From NCBI RefSeq assembly GCF_002786295.1, contig NZ_PGTC01000009.1, positions 434,001 through 498,000 of the forward strand: a stretch of 64,000 nt of DNA, read 5' to 3'. Origin of the DNA: Pseudooceanicola marinus (GTDB taxonomy: Bacteria; Pseudomonadota; Alphaproteobacteria; Rhodobacterales; Rhodobacteraceae). Below are positions 23,751 to 33,628 of the stretch, in pieces; the first letter of the stretch is position 1, and each line of letters begins with the position of its first letter. Under the pieces are notes generated by a model. It was given only the letters and a program-made list of their open reading frames with translations, searched no databases and was not told the origin of the DNA. The translations under genes and the position numbers were made by a program.

Positions 23751-25595
23751 ATGTCCGACAGTTCTCGGGCCCAGGATTTCTGGGCGCCCGTCATTCGTCA
23801 CGAGACCCGCGAAGACGGCTCGATTCTGGTCTGGCAGGAGGAGGAGCTTGGCCCCTATCCCCGCTGCATGACCGAGAAATTCATGCATTGGGCAGAGGTC
23901 GCGCCGGACCGCAGCTGGATGGTCGAACGCGGCGGGCCGGACGGTGCCTGGCAGCACATGACCTACGGCGAGGCGGCGCGACAGATCCGCGCCATCGGAT
24001 CGGCTCTGCTGCAGATGGGCCTGTCGGCGGAACGGCCGCTGCTGATTCTGTCGGGCAACTCGGTGCGTCACGCGATCATGGCGTTGGCGGCGCAACACGT
24101 GGGCGTGCCCTCCGCCGCGCTGGCGCCCGCCTATGCCCTGGCCAAGGGCGACCTGGCCAAGCTGATCGACGTAGCCGCCCAGCTGACACCCGGCATGATC
24201 TACGCCGAGGACGCCACGCCCTTCGGACGCGCCATTCATGAGGTTTTCGACGCTTCGGTTCCCGTGGTCAGCGTCACCGGCCAGCTGAAGGACCGCGAGG
24301 TGCTGCGCTTCGACGACCTGGCGGCGACGGAGCCCTCGGCGGAGATGGAAGCCGCCTTTGCCGCGCTTGGCCCCGACACTGTGGCGAAATTCCTCTTCAC
24401 CTCCGGCACCACCGGCTCCCCCAAGGCGGTGATCCAGACCCAGCGGATGCTGTGTTCCAACCAGGTGATGATCAACGACAGCTACCGCTTCCTGAACCAT
24501 GAACCGCCTGTCGTCTGCGACTGGGCGCCGTGGAATCACACCGCTGCCGGCAACAAGGTGTTCAACCTGATCATCTACAACGGCGGCACGCTCTACCTCG
24601 ATGATGGCAAGCCGACTCCGAAGGATATCGGCAAGACCATCCGCAACCTGCGCGACGTTTCACCCACCTGGTATTTCAACGTGCCGCTCGGCTATCAGAT
24701 GCTGCTGGATGCGATGGAACGTGATGCGGACCTGCGGAAGACCTTCTTCAAGCGGGTGAAGATGCTGATGTACGCGGGCGCCGGCATGTCGCAACCCGTG
24801 TGGAATCGGATCACCCGTATTGCCGACCAGGAGGTCGAGGGCGGCGTGGTCCTGGCCACCGGCTTCGGCTCGACCGAGACCGGGCCGTTCTCGCTGATGT
24901 GCTGCGAAAAGCAGGAAACGGCGGGCAATCTCGGCGTGCCGTCGCGCGGTATCACCCTGAAACTGGCGCCCCAGGGCGACAAGTACGAGGCGCGGGTGAA
25001 GGGGCCCAACATCACCCCCGGCTACTGGCGCAACGAGAAGCTGTCGGCGGAGGCCTTCGACGAGGAGGGCTTCTACTGCTTCGGTGACGCCTTCCGCTTC
25101 GTCGAGCCGGGCAACCCGGCGGCGGGCTTCTACTTCGACGGGCGCCTGGCCGAGAACTTCAAGCTGGCCTCGGGCACCTGGGTCGCCGTCGGCGCCCTGC
25201 GCGCGCAGCTGACCAACGACCTGAAGGGTCTGGCCTCGGACGTGGTCGTGGCGGGGGAGGGGCATACCGAACTGGGCGCACTGGTCGTGCCCGACTGGGA
25301 TGCCCTGGCCGCCATGGTCGACGAGGACGTCTCCGACGAGGCGCTGTTGAACCACCCCAAAGTGCGCCGCGTGGCCGCTGACCTGCTGGATGCCCATGCG
25401 GCGCGGGCCACCGGCTCGGCCAGCCGGGTGACCCGGATGATGTTCCTGGAGGTGCCGCTGTCCTTCGAGAAGGGCGAGGTGACCGACAAGGGCTCGATCA
25501 ACCAGCGCGCGGTGCTGCGCCACCGTGCCGACCTGGTGGAGAACCTGTGGTCCGAGGACCCGCGGGTGATCTCCCTGCATATGGAAAGGACCTGA
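23751..25595 (+). CDS. fcs: Feruloyl-CoA synthase-like acid-CoA ligase
   Basis: ANL-superfamily ligase of 614 aa: ATP + CoA + aryl acid gives the acyl-CoA, AMP and PPi. The P-loop is [19 protein letters not shown], followed by [41 protein letters not shown] (A5 region) and the hinge [20 protein letters not shown]. These are characteristic of Fcs-type hydroxycinnamate ligases rather than long-chain acyl-CoA synthetases. ATG at 23751 follows GAGGAGACAC; the frame upstream of it is the control region. Ferulate, p-coumarate or caffeate are likely substrates. It is first in the plus-strand operon with the SDR and acyl-CoA dehydrogenase genes. Confidence 0.88.
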   Translation: MSDSSRAQDFWAPVIRHETREDGSILVWQEEELGPYPRCMTEKFMHWAEVAPDRSWMVERGGPDGAWQHMTYGEAARQIRAIGSALLQMGLSAERPLLILSGNSVRHAIMALAAQHVGVPSAALAPAYALAKGDLAKLIDVAAQLTPGMIYAEDATPFGRAIHEVFDASVPVVSVTGQLKDREVLRFDDLAATEPSAEMEAAFAALGPDTVAKFLFTSGTTGSPKAVIQTQRMLCSNQVMINDSYRFLNHEPPVVCDWAPWNHTAAGNKVFNLIIYNGGTLYLDDGKPTPKDIGKTIRNLRDVSPTWYFNVPLGYQMLLDAMERDADLRKTFFKRVKMLMYAGAGMSQPVWNRITRIADQEVEGGVVLATGFGSTETGPFSLMCCEKQETAGNLGVPSRGITLKLAPQGDKYEARVKGPNITPGYWRNEKLSAEAFDEEGFYCFGDAFRFVEPGNPAAGFYFDGRLAENFKLASGTWVAVGALRAQLTNDLKGLASDVVVAGEGHTELGALVVPDWDALAAMVDEDVSDEALLNHPKVRRVAADLLDAHAARATGSASRVTRMMFLEVPLSFEKGEVTDKGSINQRAVLRHRADLVENLWSEDPRVISLHMERT

Positions 25596-25599
25596 AGAC

Positions 25600-26361
25600 A
25601 TGAACCTGACCGACGCACATGTGGCCGTCACCGGCGGCGGCTCCGGCTTGGGCGCGGCCACCGCGCGGCGCCTGGCCAAGGCGGGCGCCAAGCTGACCAT
25701 CGTGGATCGGAACGCCGAGGCGGCCGAGGCCGTGGCGGCGGAACTGGGCGGCGTGGCCAAGGCGCTGGACGTGGCCGACCCGGTCGCGGCGGAAACGGCC
25801 CTGGACGAGGCGATCGCGGCGCAGGGTCCCCTGCGCGGGCTCGTGAACTGCGCCGGCATCGGCGAGGCGGGCCGCGTGGTGGGCCGCGAAGGCCCGCTGC
25901 CCTTCGAGGACTTCGAACGCACCATCCGGGTGAACCTGCTGGGGTCTTTCAACATGCTGCGGCTGGCCGCGGCGCGCATGGTGCCGACCGACCCGCTGGA
26001 GGACGGCGAGCGCGGCGTGATCGTCAACACCGCCTCGGTGGCGGCCTTCGACGGGCAGATCGGCCAGGCGGCCTATTCGGCGTCCAAGGGCGGCATCGTC
26101 GCCATGGCCCTGCCGATCGCACGCGAGCTGGCGAAGTTCGGGGTGCGGGTAAACACCATCGCCCCGGGCCTTTTCCTGACCCCGCTGCTGGAAGGCCTGG
26201 GCGAAGAGGTGCAAAAATCCATCGCCGCCACCATTCCCTTCCCGCAGCGTCTGGGCGACCCGGATGAATATGGCCGCACCGTGCAGTACATCTTCGAGAC
26301 GGCCTACCTGAACGCCGAGGTGATCCGCCTCGACGGCGCCGTGCGGATGCAGCCGAAATGA
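25600..26361 (+). CDS. Short-chain dehydrogenase, 3-hydroxyacyl-CoA dehydrogenase (HSD17B10-like)
   Basis: Classical SDR of 253 aa with TGGGSGLG (NAD site), NCAGIG, catalytic serine in NTASVAAFDG and YSASKGG (Tyr and Lys). The overall layout, including IAPGLFLTPLLEGL and the C-terminal INAEVIRLDGAVRMQPK-like ending, matches type II 3-hydroxyacyl-CoA dehydrogenases. In this cluster it would oxidise the 3-hydroxy-3-arylpropionyl-CoA to the 3-keto thioester, the substrate expected for the CouO-like amidohydrolase. It starts five bases after the ligase stop and overlaps the next gene as ATGA. Confidence 0.9.
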   Translation: MNLTDAHVAVTGGGSGLGAATARRLAKAGAKLTIVDRNAEAAEAVAAELGGVAKALDVADPVAAETALDEAIAAQGPLRGLVNCAGIGEAGRVVGREGPLPFEDFERTIRVNLLGSFNMLRLAAARMVPTDPLEDGERGVIVNTASVAAFDGQIGQAAYSASKGGIVAMALPIARELAKFGVRVNTIAPGLFLTPLLEGLGEEVQKSIAATIPFPQRLGDPDEYGRTVQYIFETAYLNAEVIRLDGAVRMQPK

Positions 26362-28004
26362 GCGCAGAGCTGATCTCCGACATCCTGCACCTGACCCCCG
26401 GCTGGGCTGCCCAGGCCGAGGCCGCGGGGCTGGAGAAGGACGATACGACCATGATCCTCGGCGAGGCTTCGCGCCTGGCCGAGGAGGTGCTGGCGCCGCT
26501 GGCCGGGCGGGCCGACGAAGAGGGCTGCACGGTCGAGAACGGCCGGGTGCGCACACCCCAGGGCTACCGCGAGGCATTGGCCAAGCTGGGTGCCGACGGC
26601 TGGCTGGCCGCCGACCTGCCGGAGGACTTCGGCGGGCAGGGCCTGCCGACGGCGGTGCATGTCGCCGCCTCGCTGGCGTTTGAGGGTGCGGCGATGCCCT
26701 TCATGATGATCGGCGGCTCGACCCGGGCAGGCGCCCATTGCCTGATCGCCGCCGCGCCGGAGCTGGCCGCCACCTGGGCGCCGAAACTGGCCTCGGGCGA
26801 ATGGACGGCGACGATCTGCATCTCGGAACCCGACGCGGGCTCCGACGTGGGGCGCATCCGTACCCGGGCGACGGATCTGGGCGATGGCCAGTGGTCGATC
26901 ACCGGGCCGAAATGCTGGATCTCCTTCGGCGATCACGACATGGCGGCCCGCATCGGCCACCTCTGCCTGGCGCGCACCGGCACGCCGGAGGAGGGCACGC
27001 GGGGCCTGTCGCTGTTCCTGGTGCCGGACGTAAAAGACGACGGCAGCCGCAACGCCATCCGGGTCGAACGGATCGAGGAAAAGCTGGGCCTGCACGGCTC
27101 GCCCACCTGTGTCCTCAGCTTCGAGGGGGCCGAGGGGCAGATGGTGGGCGAGCCGGGCCGGGGCCTGGTCACGCTGTTCCGCATGATCGAGCTGATGCGC
27201 CTGCAGACCGGCTGCCAGGGGGCCGGTGTGGCCCTGCGGGCGGCGGCGCTGGCGCGGCATTACGCGGGCGAGCGGTTGCAGGGGGGCAAGCCCTCCGAGC
27301 CGCCGGTGCCGATCCTGTCTCACCCCGACGTGCGGCGGCAGTTGCTGGACATGCAGTCCAATGCGGCGCTGCTGGCCGCCCTGGTGGCGGAGGCGGCGGT
27401 GACCACCGACGCGGCCCGGGCGGGCGATGCGGAGGCCGAGATGCGCTCCGCCTTCCTGCTGCCCCTGGCCAAGAACTTCGGCGGCGAGATTGCTTTCGAG
27501 GTCGCATCGGGCGCAGTGCAGGTGCTGGGGGGCGCGGGCTATACCCGCGAATGGCCCGCCGAACGCTACCTGCGCGACGCCCGCATCATCACCATTTACG
27601 AGGGCACCACGGGCATGCAGGGGCAGGATTTCCTGATGCGGCGCCTGCTGAAGGACGAGGGCCGCAGCCTTGATGCCTTCACCCGTGCCGCCCGGGCAGA
27701 GCTGACAGCCTCCCCCCATGAGGCCGAGGCGGCCCGCGCCGCCGCAATGCTGGACCGCTTCATCGCCCTGGCCGACAGGCTGATGAGTTCCGGCGCGTCC
27801 ACGAAAGTCCTGCTGGGGCAGGCCGACGGCTACCTGCGCGCTGGCTGGACGGCCGTATCTGCCCTGATGGCGGTGCGGCTGGCTGGACTGGGCGAGGAGG
27901 GACGCGCCTGGGCGCGCTACCGCCTGCACTTCTCGGAAGCTGAAATGACGCGCGCCGAAGCGTCCTGCAGTCTGCCGCCCGAGTTGCTCGACAGCGTCGT
28001 CTGA
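26358..28004 (+). CDS. Acyl-CoA dehydrogenase family protein
   Basis: FAD-dependent acyl-CoA dehydrogenase of 548 aa, longer than the usual 380-400. The substrate/FAD block ICISEPDAGSDVGRIRTRA, KCWISFGDHD and the C-terminal ITIYEGTTGMQGQDFLMRRLL are present; the glutamate in YEGTTGMQ is at the catalytic-base position of several family members. A C-terminal extension of about 120 residues resembles that of DmdC/AidB-type long members. Its likely job is to desaturate an arylpropionyl-CoA (dihydrocinnamate side chain) so that saturated phenylpropanoids enter the same route. The substrate is inferred from context only. Confidence 0.87.
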   Translation: MSAELISDILHLTPGWAAQAEAAGLEKDDTTMILGEASRLAEEVLAPLAGRADEEGCTVENGRVRTPQGYREALAKLGADGWLAADLPEDFGGQGLPTAVHVAASLAFEGAAMPFMMIGGSTRAGAHCLIAAAPELAATWAPKLASGEWTATICISEPDAGSDVGRIRTRATDLGDGQWSITGPKCWISFGDHDMAARIGHLCLARTGTPEEGTRGLSLFLVPDVKDDGSRNAIRVERIEEKLGLHGSPTCVLSFEGAEGQMVGEPGRGLVTLFRMIELMRLQTGCQGAGVALRAAALARHYAGERLQGGKPSEPPVPILSHPDVRRQLLDMQSNAALLAALVAEAAVTTDAARAGDAEAEMRSAFLLPLAKNFGGEIAFEVASGAVQVLGGAGYTREWPAERYLRDARIITIYEGTTGMQGQDFLMRRLLKDEGRSLDAFTRAARAELTASPHEAEAARAAAMLDRFIALADRLMSSGASTKVLLGQADGYLRAGWTAVSALMAVRLAGLGEEGRAWARYRLHFSEAEMTRAEASCSLPPELLDSVV

Positions 28005-28221
28005 CCTTGACGCGCGGCCGCCCCGGGTGGCCGCGCGGTCGTCCGGCGGGCCGGTCCGTAGGCCCCTGGCTCCGCTGGACGTGCCGCGGCCGCGACAACT
28101 TGCGCACAGAAACCACTTGATCGCCCGTTCCGCATCACGCTTAGATGCGGACGCTGTCATTTTCCGTGTCTTTCTGTGTGGTTGGTTGATGAGTTTCACA
28201 ATGAATGCGGGAGGCCTGTCC

Positions 28222-29463
28222 ATGGATGTCGCCGCCTTGCGCAAGGCTACGCCGTCTCTGCCCGGACTGGCGCATTTCAATGCTGCCAGCAGTGGACTTT
28301 TGTCGTCCGAGGTGGTCGAGGCACTGCAATTCCACCTGGGCGAAGAGATCCGCACCTCGTCCCATGCCGCCGGCCTTGCCGCTGCCGAGAAGATCGAGAA
28401 TGCCCGCGACGAGATCGCCTGGCTGATCGGCGCCACTGCCCCCCAGATCTCCTTCATGAGCAGCAACAGCGAGGCCTGGAACCTGGCTGTCCTGTCGCTG
28501 CCGCGTCTGCGGCCGGGGGACCGGGTGCTGGTCGGCGGCGGGGAATGGGGCGGCAACATCCTGACGCTGGCCCAGGAATGCGCTGCCGTCGGCGCCCGGC
28601 TGGGACGGATCCCCGAGCTGCCCGATGGCCGCATGGACCTGTCGGGCCTGGAAGAGATGATGGACGACCGTCTGCGGCTGATCGCGGTGACCTGGATCGG
28701 GGCGCATCTGGGCCATGCCGTCCCGGTGGAGCGGATCGGTCGGCTGGCCCGGGCCGCCGGCGTGCCGTTCGTCGTCGACGCGGCCCAGGCGGCAGGGGTC
28801 CTGCCCATCGACGTGAACCGGATCGGCTGTGATATCCTGACGGCGTCGGGGCGCAAGGGGCTGCGCGGGCCGAAGGGCAGCGGGTTCCTCTATGTCCGCG
28901 AGGGCGCGCTGGAGCAGATGGTGCCGAGGCCGATGAACCTGCGTGCTGCCAGCCTCGTCGCGGGCGAGGTGGTGCAGAGGCGCGACGGCGGACGGTTTGA
29001 AGCCTCCGAATACGCCCCGGCATTGCGCCTCGGCCTCGGCGCGGCGGTGCGGCTGGCCAACCAGCTGGGCGCCAGGGCGATCGCGGCGCGGATGCTGGAG
29101 CGAACGACGCGCCTGCGCGCGGCCCTGGCAGAGGTGCCGGGGTTGGTCCTGCGGGAAACCGGCCCGGCGGAAAGTCATATCACCACGTTCCACATGCCGG
29201 AGATCACGCCTGCCCAGGTTCAGCTGGCTCTGGCCCGTCGCGACGTGACGATCACCACGGTCAACACCTCCTATGCGCCGTTTTGCACCCTGCCGATGCC
29301 GCAGGGCTCGGTCTGCCGGGCCTCGGTCAGCTACTTGACCGATGATGCGGAGATCACGCGGCTGACCGAGGCGCTGTGCGAGATCGTCGCGCAGCATGCC
29401 AAGGCTAGCGGGCGCCGGGCCCGCCTGATGGCTCAGGGCCAGGCGGGCAGGTCGGGCGCGTAG
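28222..29463 (+). CDS. Class V aminotransferase (cysteine desulfurase-like fold)
   Basis: PLP enzyme of 413 aa. FVVDAAQAAGVLPIDV carries the aspartate that binds the PLP nitrogen, and ILTASGRKGLRGPKGSGFLYV contains the PLP lysine. NAASSGLLS at the N-terminus and the short SYLTDDAEI-type C-terminus are typical of the isopenicillin epimerase/selenocysteine-lyase-like branch of class V enzymes. Candidate starts at 28189 and 28201 exist; 28222 is chosen since GGGAGG lies eight bases before it. Its 3' end overlaps the convergent molybdenum hydroxylase gene by 31 bases. Substrate unknown. Confidence 0.82.
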   Translation: MDVAALRKATPSLPGLAHFNAASSGLLSSEVVEALQFHLGEEIRTSSHAAGLAAAEKIENARDEIAWLIGATAPQISFMSSNSEAWNLAVLSLPRLRPGDRVLVGGGEWGGNILTLAQECAAVGARLGRIPELPDGRMDLSGLEEMMDDRLRLIAVTWIGAHLGHAVPVERIGRLARAAGVPFVVDAAQAAGVLPIDVNRIGCDILTASGRKGLRGPKGSGFLYVREGALEQMVPRPMNLRAASLVAGEVVQRRDGGRFEASEYAPALRLGLGAAVRLANQLGARAIAARMLERTTRLRAALAEVPGLVLRETGPAESHITTFHMPEITPAQVQLALARRDVTITTVNTSYAPFCTLPMPQGSVCRASVSYLTDDAEITRLTEALCEIVAQHAKASGRRARLMAQGQAGRSGA

Positions 29464-32400
29464 CGGGCGCGCAGGTAGCGGGCCAGGGCGGCGATGTCCG
29501 TCTCGGGCAGGTCTGCGGCAAAGCCCGGCATGTCGCGCAACTCGGTCCCCAACGGGCCGGAGAGACCCTCTCGGATCACCGTCATCGCCGTTTCCGGGCT
29601 CGGGGCGCGCAGGGCGGGCGACCGGCCCAGCGGGATCTGCGCCGCCGTCAGCAGGTCGGCGAAGGCGGGTTCGTGGCAGCTGGCACAGGCGGATTCGTAG
29701 ATACGGTGCATCCGGTCGGGCGTTGCGGGCAGGACGGGCTCGGGCACCGGCGCGGCACTGCCTTCGGCCAGCGAGGCCAGGTAGGTGGCCATGGCCGTCA
29801 GATCCCCCTCGGGAAGTTGTGACGTGCCCTCGATCACCTCGGCCATAGGCCCGGAGGCCGCCGAGAGGCCGGGCGCGGTGCCGGTCTTCAGGTAGCGGGT
29901 CAGCGTTGGCACGTCCCAGCCGCGGGCACCGGCCTCTGGTCCAGCCAGGGCAGGGGCGAACCAGTCGCGAATCATCGCCCCGCTCAGCGCGCGCGTCTGG
30001 TCCTCGACGCCAAACGTGCCGCGCGGCGTGTGGCAGGCGGAACAATGGCCCAGGGTTTCCACCAGGTAGCGGCCCCGGTTCCAGGTCGCATCCTGCGCCG
30101 GGTCGGGGGACAGCGTGTCGACCTTGTGGAACAGCGCGTTCCAGGCGGCCAGCGCCGGGCGTGGGACCTGCATCTGCGCGGCGGGCACCTCGGCCCGGAT
30201 CGGCTCCAGCGACTGGATATAGGCGTAAAGGGCCTGCAGGTCGGCCTCCGCCATCTTCGCGAAGGAGGTATAGGGGAAGGCGGGGTAGAGGTTGCGCCCG
30301 TCGCGGCTGACACCGTGGCGCATGGCACGGGCGAAGGCCGCGTAGGACCAGCGGCCCAGCCCGGTTTCGGCGTCTGGTGTCAGGTTGGTGGAAAAGACCG
30401 TGCCGAAGGGCGTCTCGACCGGTTTGCCGCCCGCGTTCTTCAACCCGCCGGTGGCGGTGTGACAGGACGAACAGTTGCCGAGCGCAAAGAGCGTTTCCCC
30501 CCGTGCCAGTTGCTCCGCCGTGGTGGCGATCTGCGGCGTCACCGGCGCGATGGCACGATGCAGAGGCAGGGAGGCGGCGCCGAGCCCGGCCAGCCCCATC
30601 AAGCCGATGGCGCCGGCGGCCAGGCGCGTGCGTAGGGGCAGGCGCGGTTTGCGCGGGGGCGGGGGAAGGGCTGTTGCCGGTGTTTCCGTCTGTCCCAGGG
30701 CCGCGCGCATCTTTTCGGGGGTGAAGGGCGCCTCGCGCATCCGCACGCCGGTGGCATCGAAGATCGCATTGGCGATGGCGGCGGCGGCGGGCACGGCGGC
30801 GCTTTCACCGACGCCAAGGGGCGGATCCTCGGGGCGTTCCACCAGCAGGGTGCGGATCTCGGGCAGCTGCGGGAAGGTGGTGAGGGGATAGTCGGCAAAG
30901 CTCTGGTCGGTGACGCTTATCTCGTCGAAGCTGACCTCCTCGGTCAGCACCCGTCCGGCGGTCTGGATGACGTTGCCGTGGATCTGCTGGCGCACCCCGT
31001 CGGGGTTGATGACCAATCCCTGATCCTGGCCGACGAAGACGCGGGACAGGGTGACCTCGCCGGTCTCGGTGTCGACCGCCACGTCGACGACCCAGGCGGC
31101 GGCGGCCGCTGCCACGCCGGGGAAGGGGCCGTGGACATAGGTGGCGAAGGCGAAGCCTTGGCCATAGGCCATGCGGCCCTCGCGTTGCAGCCGGGGACCA
31201 TCATGTTCCTCCCACCCCGCCTCTTCGGCGGTGCGGCGCACCAGTTCGGCCTGGCGCGGGTCGTCCATGTGGCGCAGGCGGAAGGCCACCGGGTCTTCGC
31301 CCGCCTCCGCCGCCAGCTCGTCGATATAGCTTTCGTGGGCGAAGGTATTGGGCAGGGCCGAGACGCCGCGCAGCCAGGCGGCGCGCACGATGGGCGCCAT
31401 GTCATGTGCCACGATCCGGCGGTGCGGGATGCGGTAGGGCGGCACGGCCGTCCGGTCGCCCATGGTGTCGGGGCGCGGATCGGGGCTGATCCGTCCGGTC
31501 AGCAGCAGCGCCAGGTTGGGGCCGCGGTTCGACGGATACCAGCTTTGGAAGTCGTAGGCGTGAAAATCCTTCGCGGCATCCAGGCCGCCGCGGATCTCCA
31601 TCAGCTGCGCGGCCCCCTTCGGTTCCCACAGGCTTTCCTGCGCGCGGGTCAGCTGCACCCGTACGGGCCGCCCGCAGGCGCGCGACAGCAGCAGGGCATC
31701 GCCCGCCACGTCATCGGCGCAGTTGCGCCCGTAACAGCCGGCGGCCTGGTGGCGGCGGATCTCGATCTGTTCCTCCGGCAGGTCGACCAGCACGGCCAAG
31801 TCCCCGCGTAGCATGTGCGGGTTCTGGGTGCCCGACCAGACCAGCGGTGTGCCGCCGTTCCAGTCGGCCACGGCGCAGCTGGGCCCAATGGAGGCGTGCA
31901 TGTGCCACGGCCAGACATAGCGCCGGTCGAGCCGATGCGCCGTCTCGGCCAGCCCGGCGTCGATGTCGCCGCTGGCCAGCAGCGGCCGGGGCGTCGAGGG
32001 CTGCGCCTTCAGCGTATCGGCGATGCTCTCCATGTCGGGCAGGGGCGGCGGCAGGCGCCAGTCCACCTTCAGCGTCTCGGCGATGGCGCGGGCCTGGGGC
32101 GCGGTTTCGGCCAGCACGGCCAGGAAGTCACCCTCGTGGTGGATGCCCAGGTAGCCCGGCATGCCCTCCACGCTGGTGGCGTCATAGCCGATCAGGCTGC
32201 GACCGATGAAATCGCCGCTGTCCCGGCCGGCGTAGGGCGGGCGGATCACATGGCCGTGGATCATGCCCGGCAGGCGCACGTCCTGGATATAGTCGAACTC
32301 GGCCCGAAGTTTCGCCGGCAGGTCCAGCCGCCCGGCCTTGCGGCCCACGACGCGATAGCTGGCCGGATCCTTGACCGGCGCGGCCTCGTCCAGGGGCAGC

Positions 32401-32819
32401 GCCTCTGCGTGGTTCTGCAACAGGGCGTCGTAGGGCAGGCGCCGGTCCTGCCAGAGGCAGGCGCCGTCGAGGGTCGTGATCTCCGCCTCGGGGGCATCAC
32501 ACTGCCGGGCGGCCTGGGCCACCAGCCAGGCACGGGCCTGGGCGGCGGCGCGGCGCAGGGGCGCGGCGGTGATCTGGATGGTTTCAGAGGCGATCGTCGG
32601 CCCCTGGTTCGGCGTGTGGGCCGTGTCGCCCAAGTGGATGGTCACCGCCTCCAGCGGCAGGTCCAACTCCTCGGCGACGATCTGCGTCAGGGCGATGCCG
32701 ATGCCGGTGCCCAGGTCGACGTGGCCGTTGTAGCCGGTGGCGTGGCCCTCGGGGGAGAGCGTCAGGAAGACGTCACGCCCGCTTTCGGTGGCGCGGTAGA
32801 TGGTCAGGGCATTGGTCAC
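29433..32819 (-). CDS. Molybdopterin hydroxylase large subunit fused to triheme cytochrome c (NicB/IorB-like)
   Basis: A 1128-aa protein. Residues about 1-715 are an aldehyde-oxidase/xanthine-dehydrogenase-type molybdopterin domain of the isoquinoline/nicotinate hydroxylase branch (GHVDLGTGIGIALTQIVAEEL; GVGESAAVPAAAAIANA with the catalytic glutamate). A single membrane helix follows (about 738-758, LAAGAIGLMGLAGLGAASLPL), then three c-type heme sites: CSSCH at 783-787, CSACH at 926-930 and CASCH at 1045-1049. The arrangement implies a cytoplasmic hydroxylase passing electrons to a periplasmic cytochrome tail. The start is GTG. It works with the [2Fe-2S] subunit upstream; the substrate is probably an N-heterocycle or aldehyde. 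Confidence 0.9.
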   Translation of the reverse strand: MTNALTIYRATESGRDVFLTLSPEGHATGYNGHVDLGTGIGIALTQIVAEELDLPLEAVTIHLGDTAHTPNQGPTIASETIQITAAPLRRAAAQARAWLVAQAARQCDAPEAEITTLDGACLWQDRRLPYDALLQNHAEALPLDEAAPVKDPASYRVVGRKAGRLDLPAKLRAEFDYIQDVRLPGMIHGHVIRPPYAGRDSGDFIGRSLIGYDATSVEGMPGYLGIHHEGDFLAVLAETAPQARAIAETLKVDWRLPPPLPDMESIADTLKAQPSTPRPLLASGDIDAGLAETAHRLDRRYVWPWHMHASIGPSCAVADWNGGTPLVWSGTQNPHMLRGDLAVLVDLPEEQIEIRRHQAAGCYGRNCADDVAGDALLLSRACGRPVRVQLTRAQESLWEPKGAAQLMEIRGGLDAAKDFHAYDFQSWYPSNRGPNLALLLTGRISPDPRPDTMGDRTAVPPYRIPHRRIVAHDMAPIVRAAWLRGVSALPNTFAHESYIDELAAEAGEDPVAFRLRHMDDPRQAELVRRTAEEAGWEEHDGPRLQREGRMAYGQGFAFATYVHGPFPGVAAAAAAWVVDVAVDTETGEVTLSRVFVGQDQGLVINPDGVRQQIHGNVIQTAGRVLTEEVSFDEISVTDQSFADYPLTTFPQLPEIRTLLVERPEDPPLGVGESAAVPAAAAIANAIFDATGVRMREAPFTPEKMRAALGQTETPATALPPPPRKPRLPLRTRLAAGAIGLMGLAGLGAASLPLHRAIAPVTPQIATTAEQLARGETLFALGNCSSCHTATGGLKNAGGKPVETPFGTVFSTNLTPDAETGLGRWSYAAFARAMRHGVSRDGRNLYPAFPYTSFAKMAEADLQALYAYIQSLEPIRAEVPAAQMQVPRPALAAWNALFHKVDTLSPDPAQDATWNRGRYLVETLGHCSACHTPRGTFGVEDQTRALSGAMIRDWFAPALAGPEAGARGWDVPTLTRYLKTGTAPGLSAASGPMAEVIEGTSQLPEGDLTAMATYLASLAEGSAAPVPEPVLPATPDRMHRIYESACASCHEPAFADLLTAAQIPLGRSPALRAPSPETAMTVIREGLSGPLGTELRDMPGFAADLPETDIAALARYLRARYAPDLPAWP

Positions 32820-32852
32820 GGGCGGCGCCCCTTTTCGGCACCCGGGCAGAGG

Positions 32853-33341
32853 TCACGCATGGCCGGCCTCCCGCATCAATTCCGCCGCGCGGCGGACGGA
32901 GGCGATGATTTCCAGGTGCGCCCCGCAGCGGCAGAGGTTGTGGCGCAGGGCGCTTCGGATCTCCGCCTCGGACGGGTCGGCGTTGGCGCGCAGCAGGGCC
33001 GTCGCGCTCATCACCATGCCGTTCAGGCAGTAGCCGCATTGCGCGCCCTCCATCTCCAGGAAGGCCTGCTGTGTGGGGGAAAGGGCGCCGGTGTCGGGAT
33101 CGGCCAGACCTTCCAGCGTGGTGACGGACCGCCCGGTTACGCGCTCTGCACGCAGGATGCAGGACCGCGCGGGCGCGCCGTCGACCAGCACCGTGCAAGC
33201 GCCGCATTGCGCCAGGCCGCAGCCGTACTTCGGGCCGTTCAACCCCAGTTCCTCGCGCAGCAGATCCAGCAGGGTTAGCCCCGCAGCACCGCCGCAGGTG
33301 ACCTGCGTCCCGTTCAGGGTGAACCTCAGTTCCTCCCGCAT
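32853..33341 (-). CDS. [2Fe-2S] small subunit of molybdenum hydroxylase (NicA/IorA-like)
   Basis: A 162-aa cytoplasmic protein. The N-terminal plant-ferredoxin-type cluster uses CGLAQCGACTVLVDG and a later cysteine (ARSCILRAERV); the second cluster, in the all-helical domain, uses CGYC and CRCG (QCGYCLNGMVM; HNLCRCGAH). This is the standard small subunit of xanthine-oxidase-family enzymes. MREELRFTLNG at 33341 is chosen over two upstream in-frame ATGs because GGGAAGGGAAGG sits right before it and the ferredoxin fold begins at once. It lies 33 bases upstream of the large-subunit gene. Confidence 0.92.
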   Translation of the reverse strand: MREELRFTLNGTQVTCGGAAGLTLLDLLREELGLNGPKYGCGLAQCGACTVLVDGAPARSCILRAERVTGRSVTTLEGLADPDTGALSPTQQAFLEMEGAQCGYCLNGMVMSATALLRANADPSEAEIRSALRHNLCRCGAHLEIIASVRRAAELMREAGHA

Positions 33342-33628
33342 CCTTCCCTTCCCCGGGCGCATGGCTGCGCCTCTCTTGCTGGCCCTGTCCCGTCGTTGCG
33401 GGGCGGACAAATTGCTTGCGCACGAACAATGTCCCGAAACCTGTCCCCGCGCCAGAGGGAGTGAGCCACGAAATGCCCCCGCGGCTCAAGTTTGCTCTGC
33501 GGCTGCGTAAGGGCTGGGCAGCGCTGCGGGGCGTCGCGCCTGGCGCCCTGTCGGGGCCTGCGCTTGACCGGGACGGCGCGGGGGGGCATGAAGCCCCTGT
33601 TTTGCGCCCGCAAAGGAAGGAGCCCCCC

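Noticed and set aside
26304-28856. 850-codon minus-strand frame opposite the acyl-CoA dehydrogenase
   Set aside because: Shadow of a strongly recognisable plus-strand gene; no conserved motif or ribosome-binding site.
33416-33628. N-terminal extension of the ABC exporter (71 residues)
   Set aside because: No transporter similarity; a TTG at 33629 has GGAAGGAG ahead and gives the normal family length.
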